NCBI GenBank assembly: GCA_029532415.1
Contig: JAQOTA010000036.1
Coordinates: 62,001 to 126,000, forward strand
Direction: 5' to 3'
Length of the DNA stretch: 64,000 nucleotides
Source of the DNA: Marasmius tenuissimus
Lineage: Eukaryota; Basidiomycota; Agaricomycetes; Agaricales; Marasmiaceae
This document shows positions 11,302 through 22,279 of the stretch, piece by piece. The position numbers and the translations under genes are program-made. The notes beneath the pieces were generated by a model that did no database searches, had not been told where the DNA came from, and was given only the letters and a program-made list of their open reading frames with translations. Every line of letters starts with the position of its first letter. The stretch's first letter is position 1.

Positions 11302-12559
11302 CTACGCTAACACATCATTCTCACCTCCGCTATCGAAGTCCTGGAGTATCCTTGGAAGGTTTGCATCTGGGAAGATACGGGCCAGAATATTACGTGCTAC
11401 CGTCTTGACCGACAGCGGGAACATGGCCTCTTGCTCTCGATGAACGACTCGTTCGACCACCCAATCCTCCGGCCATTTATGCTCAAGTTCCAGAAAGACA
11501 AGTTGGTAGCGGACGGGCGGATGGTAGACCAAGCTCATAACCCGCATGTGTACAGCGAAATCGAGTGGAGGGTTTATCTGATAGCTGAGTTCCGTCATGA
11601 GCTTCAGAGTGGGTTTTGTTAAACAGTGCTGGTTGCAGGACCCATGCAACAGTCCTCTCGCGAATGTTAGCCACCCCTCTGGGTCCTTGTCGAAGTGAGA
11701 TTTGTAGTGAACAGGGATTCATAACCAGGAAGCGATTCGATAAGAAATGGCAAGTTTTCCGGAAAAAGACAAGGTTGAAAGGGTTCCTTCCAAGGCGTAC
11801 TGGGAGTGGTGCAGCTGTCGAAGAAGTAAAAGACAAGCCCAGACAAACCCGTGGTGAGCATGTAGTCGGCGATCTTGTCTCGGTCGTTGCCTCTACCAGA
11901 AAATTGTCGATGATAGGGTCCATTCCAGCTTCGACCTCGGCCACTGTAGATGTGGGGATTTTAATGATCTCAACCATGACTGGATGGTTACGACGGAAAG
12001 AAACGGACCTCGTGCGGTAGCTTCTGTAACTGTTGCCTTGGCCAATCCTTGTTCCTCTTTCTTCTTGATTCTCAGTTCCTTGACCATGTTGAGCGCCTCC
12101 TGGAACTCCTCCTCATCGATCCCACACTCTTCAAGGAGCTATTCAGAAAGACTGTCAGGAGTTGCAAGACGTGGATGCGATATACAGCTTACTTTCTTGC
12201 TTGCCGGAGAGATCATCGTTGTCAAAGTTGAAATGACAGTACTTCAAGTTCAGGGGCACACCCTTTGGTTCGGGGTTCGCCGAGAAGCTGAGGCGTCCCT
12301 TTTCGCGAAGCTGTCTTCCGATTACTATGTGGCAGAGATGCGACCTGCAGACATTGATGGTATGAACTCAGGAAGTACTCCAGAGTTGAGCAGCCTTGAT
12401 TGAACATGTTCTCGTCACATTGACAAACGTAACGGGCCTGCCGCAGCAATAGGGCAGTAGCGTGGGAAAGACAAACCACAAGCGGGACGACATCATGATC
12501 ATCATCGCGGTGTTCACCTGGCTGGGCTTGAATAACTCACTTTCTCTCTTCCTCTCCAC
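11302..12559 (-). pseudogene. Uncharacterised gene, reading frame apparently broken
   Basis: Protein-like stretches occur on the minus strand in order: RPVTFVNVTRTCSIKAAQLW, a 54-nt GT-AG intron, IIGRQLREKGRLSF to NFDNDDLSGKQE, then LLEECGIDEEEFQEALN to KKKEEQGLAKA, then SYRIASWL, and finally HGSCNQHCLTKPTLK to LPRILQDFDSGGENDVLA with the stop at 11302. I could not join them into one open frame. The step from SGKQE to LLEECG needs an impossible phase, and an in-frame TGA at 11721-11719 interrupts an otherwise continuous last exon (SYRIASWL, stop, IPVHYKSHFDKDPEGW). I do not recognise the family. Either the gene has decayed, there are sequence errors, or I missed splice sites. It is head-to-head with RVS167. 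Confidence 0.4.
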
Positions 12560-12601
12560 TCAACTTCGAGCTTCTACATTCCAAACCTCCGATAGGCAGC
12601 T

Positions 12602-14401
12602 ATGAAGGGGTTTACCAAGTCTATCAAGCGGTACATGCGACGTTCTTTACGCACTCGTCGCTCACTAAATACCATGTCTCTCCCAGGACACCGTTTATGG
12701 TGACCTCAAAAGTCGGGATGTCGAAAAGTACGTGGAACAAATTCTCAGAATGCGTATCAAGGGTCGCTCAGGAGGAAATATTGACTCACAGAATCCAATG
12801 ATGCCGAATTCGATTCGTATGAGCGTCACTTCGCCGCGATGGAAACCGCAGTAGAGAAACTGTTGAAGGATACAAAGTCATTTACGGACGGGGTTAATGG
12901 TGTGTTCACTGTACATATCTGGACACATGAGCTACTAACGATTCATTAATGAAGGTCTCTTCACGTCCGGTGCTAGCTTTGCAACCCATTTCTCTACTGT
13001 ATTCCATCCAATCGCCGGAGAATATGATCTAATCGGCAAGCATCCTGAGGCAGAGCGGACGGTCAAGAGTGTTGATACATATCTCAATGCGATGGAGGAA
13101 TTGCGTAGCTCTGTTGGGCCTGAGTTGGAGTTGATCGAGAGTCGGATAGTTGGGCCCACCAAGGAGTTCCAGTCTATCCTGAAGATCATTAGGAAGACTA
13201 TCACAAAGCGTGCTCACAAGGTGCGTGATCTGGTAAGATATGGTCGTATACTCATTGCTCATACATGGATCCAGTTGACGGATTACGACCGGTTCAACAA
13301 TTCCTTGACCAAGCTCCGAGACAAGAAAGAGAAATCTCTGAGCGACGAAAAGAACTTGTTCAAGGTATGCCGCGCTGTGAATAGGATTATGCATGCAAAC
13401 CGATCTGCCCCATAGCTTGAACAAGACTTTGAGATGGCCACCAATGAATACGAATATATCAACACTGCGTTGAAGAATGACCTCCCGAGGTTCATGCAGA
13501 TGTCCACTGAATTCGTCGACCCTCTCTTCCACTCTCTGTTCTACATGCAGTAAGTGTTCAAACCCATTGGCATCTCAAGCAGTGGCTGATTGCCCTAGGC
13601 TGAATATCTTCTATCTGATCCTAGAGAAGATGAACGGCTTCGCTGAAGACACAAAGTACGATATCTCCAACATCCCGGGCAGTCAAATACAATCAAACTA
13701 CGAAGAGCAACGCACGGATGCTTGGAGCCAGATTGAGGAAATGAACATTACGAAGAGGATCATTTCGACTTGTAGGCACTCAACCTGTTCACTCGGAAAA
13801 TGGCTGAATTTCCTGCCTTGCAGCCAAGATGGTGCAAACGAATCGTCAAGGGAGCGTCATGGGTCGTGCGCCATCCACAGCAAGTAGTTTAGGTCGTGCA
13901 CCCTCCACTGCTTCCTCTCTGTCCGCTTCCAGTAGCTTCAAGAAAGCCCCACCACCACCCCCCGGCTCCCAAGCTGCAGCGCCACCTCCATATTCCCCCT
14001 CTCCTGCGGGCTCAGCAGCAGCCGCGGCGGCTGCGACCAAGAGGGCACCACCTCCGCCACCCCCTCTGAAGCCGAAGCCGCAGCTTGCGCCCAAACCACA
14101 GATCGTCGTAGCCCTATACGATTTTGACGCTCAAGTGAGTCTTCTTTTCCCTTTCTGGATAGTGAACCTTGTGCCCTAACATATACTTTCCCAAGGCTGA
14201 TGGCGATCTATCCTTCAAAGTCGGAGACCGGATAGAGATTGTAGAGAAGACGACAAGCTCGGAAGATTGGTGGACAGGACGGCTGAATGGGCAACAGGGG
14301 GTATTTCCTGGTAAGGAGCCGCTTTTTTTATCAGCTCGGTATAACTCATAGCTGTTGACCTTCCATCGACTTGCACAGGAAACTATGTTCAAGAGACATA
14401 A
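12602..14401 (+). CDS. RVS167: BAR-SH3 endocytosis protein RVS167/HOB1 (amphiphysin family)
   Basis: Ten exons: 12602-12630, 12687-12727, 12792-12899, 12955-13220, 13275-13364, 13416-13549, 13599-13771, 13824-14134, 14196-14310, 14379-14401 (1290 nt, 429 aa). MKGFTKSIKR starts the N-BAR domain, which continues through AEFDSYERHFAAMETAVEKL, SFATHFSTVFHPIAGEYD and LPRFMQMSTEFVDPLFHSLF. A duplicated motif (GRAPSTASSL twice), polyproline runs and an alanine run link it to a C-terminal SH3 domain (VALYDFDAQADGDLSFK, DWWTGRLNGQQGVFPGNYV). Family role: membrane curvature and scission at actin patches, partnering RVS161. The canonical SH3 residues ALYDF, the WW pair and PxxY-type GNYV are present. 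A strong branch site GCTAAC-type lies in intron 3. Confidence 0.95.
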
Positions 14402-15540
14402 CTAGACCTGGACAATACACGATATTTATTCTCAACGTCAAAGTCGAGACCCCCCTTGTATTGTATCCTTCTATATCGAGGAACGTGGGACGTGATGTTC
14501 TCCGAGATACGTGCTTGTCGACGTGGGTAACATACGCAATGCTGTTGGTATTGCTGTTGGGTGGGAGTGCGGACGCATCCGCCGTTCTGATGGATCTACT
14601 TTGTGCGGTGCACCCATTCGGCACGAGCTGAATTCTTCCAACCCCTGGGTGCTCATTGCATCGCCCCGGTTCGAGAAGGTCACGAACTCCACCTTTTACC
14701 GCCCAGGGGTCGCCGGGAACAAGGTGAGCGCTTTGGCCTGGGAGTTCCTTGTGATAAGAGAGGTGTCTTCTACAGGTCTTCAATTCTTTCGGGTCGCGTC
14801 TCTTTGCATTCGTAAGACGTTGCTGCGGCAAATCACTCAATCTGGATTGTGGGTGCGAAGATGAGAAACCGTTCAGAAGTCAAGTTGTTGGGAACAAGTT
14901 CTATGTTCTCGGTTCTCTTACTTGGGCTGCGCAATGCGCGCTAGCCGTTCTTAGAGCAATGAGCATTCCCACACATTCAAGCGAACGGACTCGTCAGGAG
15001 CGCCCAATTTTTACATTCTTGGGTACTGCGATCCCGGGACGAAAATAGTACAGGCCATCGTTCCCCTTAGCGCTAACTGTCGCTCCTGATAGACGTCCTG
15101 GTGGTATCCCGGTGAGTGCTGCGCATCGTCTTGTCTTCGCTATCACCAACCTAGCGATTCTGGTCAAGGTCAGATAGCACCCGCGGATATAGAAAGCGGT
15201 TGTGGGCGCTCAGGTGGACAGCGTGGTCCTTGGTGAAGTGCGATGCTGGCTCATATATTTAGTATCCAGGACGATCAGGTGTGACAGTGCAGGCGCCTAA
15301 AGCTGTCGAGACTCGACCCCTCACCGCCCCGCCGTGGCATCAGGCGGCTCCCCGGTCCCTCAGACTTGCCATTTCGGAGATATTCATTTGACGCCTCCAA
15401 CATCAGAGTTACAAGCGATGATATGCGATGACTCACGTCAACTGTTCGGGGGCGGTTCCTGCTGAATTGGTTGCCTTGTATGACGCCTGCGGTTCTTTAG
15501 CTTCTCGAGGGTTTGGTATATATATCGTCGATCGGTTCGT
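14402..15540. other. Intergenic region with one weak open frame
   Basis: This 1.1 kb lies between RVS167 and the DUF6699 gene. The only stretch with some coding look is the spliced plus-strand frame at 14496-15048, listed separately. The remainder shows no motifs. A TATATATA element at about 15518-15527 lies just upstream of the next gene. Confidence 0.4.
14496..15048 (+). CDS. Possible uncharacterised coding remnant
   Basis: After an in-frame TGA at 14493, a plus-strand frame is open through VDVGNIRNAVGIAVGWECG and FEKVTNSTFYRPGVAGNK. A 51-nt candidate intron at about 14724-14774 (GTGAGC to CTACAG) would then join it to VFNSFGSRLFAFVRRCC, ending at TAG 15046-15048. No convincing start codon is present and I do not recognise the product. 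It could be a gene fragment, an exon of an unresolved gene, or chance. Confidence 0.2.
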
Positions 15541-16236
15541 ATGGATGTTCAATCTCACCCCCGCATTCGCATTCGCAACAACACACCACCCACAACTGCA
15601 GATCAACCCAGCTTGAAGAAAGCAACCCCTTGCGACACAATGCCTGGAATTCTCAAGCACGTTCGCTTCGCGGATACTACTCCCTCACCATCATCATCTG
15701 TGTCTTCGACGCCCGGTCCGTTCACGCCAGATGAACCGTCAGGAATTTACACTTACCGACCACTCCCAGTTACTGGCGAGACGGTTGACCTTCATCAGCT
15801 GTTAGGCTACACACCACTAAAGTGGGACCTAACACTGCGACCCCAGGTTGACGCGATGACCATCCCTGCAACCCATCCACCTATGCCATTCCTCATCGTC
15901 ACGTACACACCGTTAGGATGGAACATCCCAATCCACCCCTCTGGAAAGACCGACTGTGTCACGGTGAACGACTTGGTCGAGGGGATATATAGGTTCTTAC
16001 GTGAACCCATTACACGAGACCAATACAATCGGATTCCTTCCCAACACCGATCGAAAGTCGAAGAGTCCTTCCATCGACGGGTTTCTCGATTCAGGGACCC
16101 CGATTTTGAAAAGTTGGAGAGGTCGAAAGGGTTGAAGAAGGTCGATTCGTTGATGGGCAAGACGACCTTTAGGGGACTTTCTCCGAGGGAGAACGGGGGT
16201 GGGGATTACTGGGAGTTAAATGTCTCCTTCTCGTGA
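15541..16236 (+). CDS. DUF6699 domain protein
   Basis: Single exon. The first ATG (15541) gives 231 aa. A second in-frame ATG at 15640 (MPGILKHVRFADTTPSP) may be the real start, because residues 1-33 are unlike the family. The domain follows the Agaricomycete DUF6699 pattern: LHQLLGYTPLKWDLTL, then ATHPPMPFLIVTYTPLGWNI, IHPSGKTDCVTVNDLVEGIYR, LKKVDSLMGKTTFRGLSP and a final tryptophan-containing strand (DYWELNV). Function is unknown; the family is expanded in mushrooms. A TATATATA sequence is about 15-20 bases upstream of 15541, which slightly favours the later ATG as the translation start. Confidence 0.75.
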   Translation: MDVQSHPRIRIRNNTPPTTADQPSLKKATPCDTMPGILKHVRFADTTPSPSSSVSSTPGPFTPDEPSGIYTYRPLPVTGETVDLHQLLGYTPLKWDLTLRPQVDAMTIPATHPPMPFLIVTYTPLGWNIPIHPSGKTDCVTVNDLVEGIYRFLREPITRDQYNRIPSQHRSKVEESFHRRVSRFRDPDFEKLERSKGLKKVDSLMGKTTFRGLSPRENGGGDYWELNVSFS

Positions 16237-16788
16237 ATCACTCCCTGTCCCAACTCAAAACCCCCATATACCCCTTTCGACTCTTCAGATACCCTGGAAT
16301 ACATACCCTCCCCCCAACCCAACTATGTTTATGCCTCCGTTATGAATCCGAACGAACCACGAAACCAAGACACACATCTCGTCTGCAAATGTATCAATAA
16401 TCACAAATCCGTTATCCACAACTCAAGTACCATTAGTCTGTAGTCAATAGTTTTCCGACGAACATTTCGTCTCAGTAGTATATGTAGAATCAATATGATG
16501 ACTGTATAATCAACCAGTGCGGGAATTGAGTGCTCAAGAACGCGAAGCAGATGCAGACGTTGCAGGTGAAATAGAGTGTGATTGCGGCGGTCGCGAACTA
16601 TAGACGCCGCTTGCTCTACAGGAACAATCGAACATCATCCGAGGTTCTGAGCTTGGGCGGTAGCTATAGGTGCGCCAACCTTGGCTTGTCTCGTCAAGTT
16701 GCGAGTGTATAACATGAGTGGGTGCGTATTTGCGTGATATTACATGCGCTGGGCGATGATAGAGTATTTCATGGTCAAAGATACCGGG
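16237..16788. other. Intergenic region, convergent 3' flanks
   Basis: This 550-bp stretch lies between the stops of the DUF6699 gene (plus) and YAH1 (minus). No coding signal or RNA gene was seen. It likely holds both polyadenylation regions. Confidence 0.45.
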
Positions 16789-17621
16789 TTAATGGTGTGC
16801 AGCCTTCTTTCCTACAAGACGAGACGCGGGTTGATAAGGATAACTTTCACGGAAGCTCAGCAGCAAGATACACGCACCATCAACGAACATGTTCCTCGTA
16901 GCACTCGGTAATGTAGCAACCAACCCGTCAAGCTCCTTGGTCAATTTGACTTGACACCCCAGCCTACTTGTATCCGTCAGACCGAAAGCCATGTCGAGCA
17001 TATCGTTTTCGTCGTCTTCGGGTTCGGGGAGTTTGTCGTAGACGTCCGGTTCCAAGATGACATGGCAAGTCGAGCAAGCCACAGAGCCTTCACATGCACC
17101 TACGACGACGATTTTAGCATGAGGAAACTTGTGGAAAAAGACCAGTACCGCACCTTCTAGGTCGATATCGTATTCATGGGCGATTGCAAGAATGTCGTCC
17201 CCCTCGTTGACCTCCACGGTCTTGATAAGGTTTCCTTTTGAATCTTTGAAGTGCATCGTTATGCTGCTCTGATGAATCGACTGTCCAGATGTACATGTCG
17301 AGAAAGAGCTCACCCAGTTCCTGGCTCTGGTCTGTCTATACCGGCATGTCGTGAAACTGGAGATTGATAGGTCAGCTGGACATTCCCAAATCGCGTTCTG
17401 TACCACACACCAGCGGAGGAGTGGAAACCATGATTCCATAGACCAAGCTTTACTCTGCTATGGCACAATACTGGTGATTGCTTCGAGGTCCACCCGTTCC
17501 GAGTTTGTGTGGAGAGCGAGCGCGTCCATGAAGAGAGAGAATTTATAGACGAGCAGCTTGGCCTCGAATTCCTGGCCAGATGGGCTAGTGATTTTGCCAA
17601 TTTATTGTGATAATGGCGCAT
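16789..17621 (-). CDS. YAH1: Mitochondrial [2Fe-2S] ferredoxin (adrenodoxin, Yah1)
   Basis: Five exons: 17621-17411, 17356-17314, 17263-17154, 17099-16878, 16811-16789 (609 nt, 202 aa). The first 70 residues are basic and Ser-rich ([14 protein letters not shown], ending FHSSA), typical of a mitochondrial presequence. The ferredoxin domain runs from [19 protein letters not shown] through [18 protein letters not shown] to [13 protein letters not shown] and MFVDGKK. The four cluster cysteines are visible as C-x5-C-x2-C plus the Cys of LGCQV. Family role: electron donor for Fe-S cluster synthesis in the matrix, reduced by ARH1. One intron (17153-17100) is a multiple of three with no stop and could be misread as coding. 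It is divergent from ISA1. Confidence 0.95.
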
Positions 17622-18218
17622 GATTCGAGGAGGACGTTCTCTGACGTTCTGGCCAGAAAAGTTTCTAAGCGGAGGACGCGTCGGGCTTTACCGGCGAGCT
17701 ACCCGGAGCTTTCCAAATCTGGTCAGGCTCTCCCGATCCGCGAACTTGCAGGGACTTCGCGTCAGCCACAGCTCTTTCCAAGCCTTGTTCCATCGATACT
17801 GGGCAGGAGCTTAGGTGTAAGCACTTAAGAAGCTTCGGTAGATGTGTAGTCCCGATGGCCATGGGACTGTTAATTCACTCGCTAGAGATGTACAGATGCA
17901 CAGGAAATGAAGCTTTGGGTCCAGCATCAGTCTAGATGCAGCTTCTAAAAATGAAATGCAGGATAAATGAACATGATTGAGAGTGAGCATGATTGTGGCG
18001 GTCGCGGTCGCGCATCTCGACACGGCCTCGTCTGTCAGCAAGACGAACGAAATCCGCGCGTCCTAATTGGTCAACGCCCTGCATGGGCCAGGTCAAACAC
18101 GGCACAACACTTGACTAACATAGTGTTACTTAAAAAGTAATTCTTGGTCAACCCCAGCTCAACTTTTTTCCTCCCCGTCATCATCGCGGTCGACGACGAC
18201 GACAAACATTATTTGGCA
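17622..18218. promoter_or_regulatory. Shared intergenic region of divergent YAH1 and ISA1
   Basis: About 600 bp separate the starts of two mitochondrial Fe-S assembly genes that point away from each other. No other gene fits here. Co-regulation is an inference from the arrangement; I did not identify a specific binding site. Confidence 0.4.
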
Positions 18219-18964
18219 ATGCCTAGCGCACATATTTTCCGGCTTCAACATGCTGCACGAGCATCTTCTCTCCCTTTCCTCTATCCGTTCTCTCCAATAT
18301 CATCACCCCCAGTCAGGCGAGCCATGATGTCAGCTCTACGACCGGATGAGAAGCACAGACAACAACAACAACCCACAATCGCTGAAGCACCTGTCGTTAT
18401 TCCCTCAACTTCATCGCTATCTTCGGAACCCGATTCACCACAGACGGCAGCTCGACCACCACCCGCACCCAAGGCTGAGAGGCCCCGACCGAAGATAAAA
18501 GCGAAGAAAGCGGCGTTAGCGATTGTACGTGGAGATACCGGGCACTTTTTTTCTGTGTCGGAATTTCACTGACGATGCCCTTTCTGCTCCTTTCAACAGA
18601 CTCCGGAAGCTGTTTTACGGCTACGTGCGCTACAACGAGGTCCAACACAGCAGCTTTTGAGGATCGGTGTTCGGAACAAGGGTTGCGCCGGATTATCGTA
18701 CCACCTGGAGTATGTCGATAAACCTGGCAAGTTTGATGAGGTCGTGGAGCAGGACGGTGTGCAGGTCATAATAGACAGCAAAGCCTTGTTCTCGATTATT
18801 GGAAGTGAGATGGACTGGAAAGAGGAGGCGCTAAGGTGCGTGTTGACTCGGGACGTTTTTTCGGCTCCTCATTGACCATGTTCCACTTCACTAGCTCGCG
18901 GTTCGCTTTCAAGAATCCTAATATCAAGGACGCTTGCGGTTGCGGAGAGTCATTCACTGTATAA
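18219..18964 (+). CDS. ISA1: A-type iron-sulfur assembly protein ISA1
   Basis: Three exons: 18219-18524, 18600-18835, 18895-18964 (612 nt, 203 aa). The start at 18219 gives an amphipathic, Arg-rich presequence (MPSAHIFRLQHAARASS). A low-complexity Gln/Pro/Ser segment precedes the domain. The A-type domain runs TPEAVLRLRALQ, RIGVRNKGCAGLSYHLEYV, VIIDSKALFSIIGSEMD, FAFKNPNIKDACGCGESF. The three conserved cysteines are present (GCAG and CGCG). Family role: with ISA2 and IBA57 it makes [4Fe-4S] clusters in the mitochondrial matrix. A later in-frame ATG pair at 18324 could give a shorter form with little presequence. Confidence 0.93.
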
Positions 18965-19285
18965 CAGCGCTCATCTGGGAATCTTCATGGTTTACGAGGA
19001 CATCATATTCATTCCTAGATCATACACACCTATCACCGTTAACATTACCAGCAATTTTTTATTCGTGTATCCATATCGTACAATATAACCCGTGCTCTCA
19101 ACTCATTCACTCGCGGGATCGTGAGCAGTGTTCAGCATGATTACAACAGTAAATCTATCTGGTACATCTCAGCGAATACAGAATACATACGCATTAAATC
19201 CTATCGACCTCCTTACCCGGCGATGTCCTGGAAGGCCGCCGAGTCACCCTCGCCCTCTCGGGAGAAGCGCAAATACGCTTGTGTA
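18965..19285. other. Intergenic region, convergent 3' flanks of ISA1 and RanBPM
   Basis: No coding signal in these 320 bases between the ISA1 stop and the minus-strand RanBPM stop. Confidence 0.45.
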
Positions 19286-22023
19286 TTACGAATCCAACAA
19301 CTCCCTTTGTAGGTCAGCAAATGCTGCTGCACCAACCCCCGATAGACCCAGTTGTAAAAGGTATACGGCCGTATGTCTGTACACCATCTCCAGTGGTGGG
19401 TGCGTAGGCTTACCCTGCGACTCTGTATATCACAGAGGGCCATTAGATCCAGCCACAACGAAACCACGAACGGACTCACTAAGTATCGCCTGGTTAACCT
19501 CATTCGCAAGCTGCACCCTCGCCTCGTTCCCAGCTACCTCTGCCACAGACCCTCCAGCTGTGAGCGGATCCGGATAAGCCACGATACTGAACGTGCGCGT
19601 TAAAATCTCCTGCACTTCTGGTCGCTGATCCTTCTTGTAATCGTTTTGGAGGGATTGTCCGTACGCGAGGGTCTCGCTCATTGCAGCTCTATACCGTGCT
19701 TGCGCAGAGCTTTCCCGGCGGACACGCCCACCCCCGTTGGCGGGTCCAAATCCATTCGTCGATGGTGCGTCGTCATCGTCGACCTCCATCTCCATGGGCT
19801 CTTCAACGACGTCGTAGTCGTCCTCCTCCGCTGGGGTATGACTCCCTTCGTGGTCCTCTACACCCGAAGCCACACTAGCATCATAACTCTGCTTGGGCTC
19901 CCGAGTGTTCAGATAGAGCTCGATGAACTTGCGACATCGCAACTTCACCGACATCAGTCCCTCCTCCGCGTCGAGGACACCAGGGTAGTGTCTCTTCGTT
20001 TCGCTCAGAGCAGAGTCAATGTCCTTCTCCAAGACGGAGTTGATGATCTTCGTCCGCAGCTCGATCTCGTGTTCGATGCCTGAAATCGATGACGATGACG
20101 ATGAGGTTGGAGGGGCGTCGGCCATTTCGACGTCGTCGGCTCCTCGGGTTAGGAGGTTTGAGGAGGTGGTCATGCTTTCAGACTGTTTTTGGAAGGCTCG
20201 GGCGGTCTTGACGTATCCATGGTGAGCTAGATACGATAGTACTAAACGGTTGAGTGTTTGTTTCGTTTGTTCCTCCGGGATAGGAGGGACAGGAGCAGAG
20301 GGTAAAGGCGAGGTTGACCCCTCGAAGAACGAAGGGTCAATAGGTTGCTGTATAATCTCAGTCCAAGTTTGGTTCCGTTGTTGTTGAACGTGGGCTTCAA
20401 TGTTGAACCTGAAAGGTTCGTGTCCAAAGTTAACTTTGACGGTTTCGCCTACGTGTTGTAGTCCGACGGAGGGGTAAAGATCTATTCCCTTGCCGACCTT
20501 ATCGAATACTGGGCCTATAGAGTCCATAAGATGTTTTTTGATGGAAGAATCAGAAATGGGACGAGAGATGAGTAAGACCGAGTCATTTACCGATCATATC
20601 ACCATTTTTGGTGTAGAAGGCTTTATGAGTGGTGAAATCTATACCACAGCCTATAATGTCGCCGACTATGCGATATATAGCAATAGAAGACCAGTTAGTC
20701 GGCCGTGTGGTACAAAGAATGGAAATCATGTGTTGACGAAAGAAGACTCACGTCCAAAAGTGGGGCCATACTTGGTCCCGTTCTTTTCAGCAGCAAAAGA
20801 ACATCCGTCGTCACCGTGGTAGCCCCAAGAGTTGGGTTCCCAGCCGGGTAGACGTGATGTGCGAACGTCGCTTCCCGCGAACCTATGGGCGAACAAATGG
20901 AAGAATTATGAAAACGCAGGCCACCCAAATCTCGGGAAAACATACCCGACACTTATATGTCTAATAGGTGTGCAACAAAAAAGGCTGAGTTGATTGATTT
21001 GTGAATAACGAAGGAGGAGAAACTGACGCTTTCTCGTCCTTGCTTCGGATCTCGACTTCAAAGTAGTAGATACCACAGGCCGGAGGAATCGACTGGACCG
21101 TGCGAGCGGCTGCTGCTGCCTCACGTTCTCGGTCGCTGTTTCCTGAGCCTAGACCACCGTGACCAGAATCGAGTCAGCTCTCTAGCTACGGTGAAAGTAA
21201 GGAATTTTTCTGTCCTCAACTTACCTGTATACGTGAGTTCACGACCATCTTGAGAGAGATTGAGGATGTGATGTTTGAATTGGTCACTCCACCGAGTCGG
21301 GAGTTTGAGGGCTTGGTCGGGAGAGATGGTTGGTGTAGAGGTCCCGGAACGGGCAGGAATGTCTCGGGGTGGCGGGCTTGCAGTACTTTCTTCGTCGCTG
21401 TCAATCGACGGTGAGCTTGAATATCCACGGGTATTTGAAGGACGGTTGTCGGCCTTCCGGGGTGGAGGAAGGGAAGAGGGTGTTTCAGTCTGAAGCAGGT
21501 GCCGTAGGGCGGAATGATCTAAGTAGGATGGTCGTTCAAAGGTGGTAGATGACGTGGAAGTCGTATTGAGAGCTCCTTGAGCTGTTCGTTGGGCACTCGG
21601 AGTTCGAAGACCAGGGATACTTGGCTTTCTGACATTGCTCGGGGAGGTCGACGGCGGGTATGAAGAATCGTGCCGTGACGATTCTGCGCGGACTATTCGA
21701 GGTTGAGAGAGGATGTGAGTCGATCCGAGGGCTACTCTGGCATGTATGGGTGCTGGTTGGGTAAACGACGACCTTCCAATAGACCGTACGGGTGAAGTGC
21801 CGGGATTCGATGAGCTGACTATTGGAAAGGGATGAGAAGAGCCTGCCCTCGTTTCAGCCGCGGAATGAGGTGTTCCACGAATCGACGATCCACTCGGAAC
21901 TCGAGTTCTGGTTGGACTGGCAAACGGAATAGAGATTACAGTCTCAATATTCCTGGTAGGGGAGGTTGAGGAGTTACTCCTGGGTATCGGGATGCTGGAA
22001 GACCTCGAAGGTCGATGGGCCAT
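19286..22023 (-). CDS. RanBPM/GID1-type protein (SPRY, LisH, CTLH, CRA)
   Basis: Seven exons: 22023-21225, 21148-21028, 20960-20946 (15-nt microexon), 20882-20752, 20665-20591, 20514-19480, 19422-19286 (2313 nt, 770 aa). A Ser/Pro/Arg-rich disordered N-terminus of about 220 residues precedes the SPRY domain (SIPPACGIYYFEVEI, SRLPGWEPNSWGYHGDDG, KYGPTFG, GCGIDFTTHKAFYTKNG, LYPSVGLQHVGETVKVNFG). LisH follows (LNRLVLSYLAHHGYVKTARAF), then CTLH (IINSVLEKDIDSALSETKRH) and a C-terminal CRA region with an acidic insert. This is the scaffold architecture of the GID/CTLH E3 ubiquitin ligase that removes gluconeogenic enzymes (yeast Vid30/Gid1, human RANBP9/10). The C-terminal exon (VYRHTAVYLLQLGLSGVGAA) restores CRA helices. 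Divergent from CWC26. Confidence 0.92.
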
Positions 22024-22279
22024 ATTCGAGATAAGTCCAGCGAAATAAACCAGAAAAAGAGCAGAGATGGGCGACTCAAGGTCCCAGATGGTGGTCGTTG
22101 AAAGTCAAGATTGTGTGTCACGCGCACGAGGAACGTCAGCGAGAGTCTCGGCAAATTCCATCAATTATACGCGCATCTTGACTTGGAACCACAACCTCAC
22201 CTTCGCCCACGACCTCATCTAAACTCTCTTTGGATTATTCTACTCTCAATTCAAACTCTGCTGCGTTCAAATAACCACA
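22024..22279. promoter_or_regulatory. Shared promoter of divergent RanBPM and CWC26 genes
   Basis: 256 bp between the two start codons. It is pyrimidine-rich on the plus strand close to the CWC26 start (CTCAATTCAAACTCTG region). No TATA box is evident. Confidence 0.45.

Noticed and set aside
17100..17153. Extra 18 residues ([18 protein letters not shown]) in the YAH1 ferredoxin domain
   Set aside because: The 54-nt segment has GT-AG ends and splits the conserved DLEGACEG motif; it is an in-frame intron.
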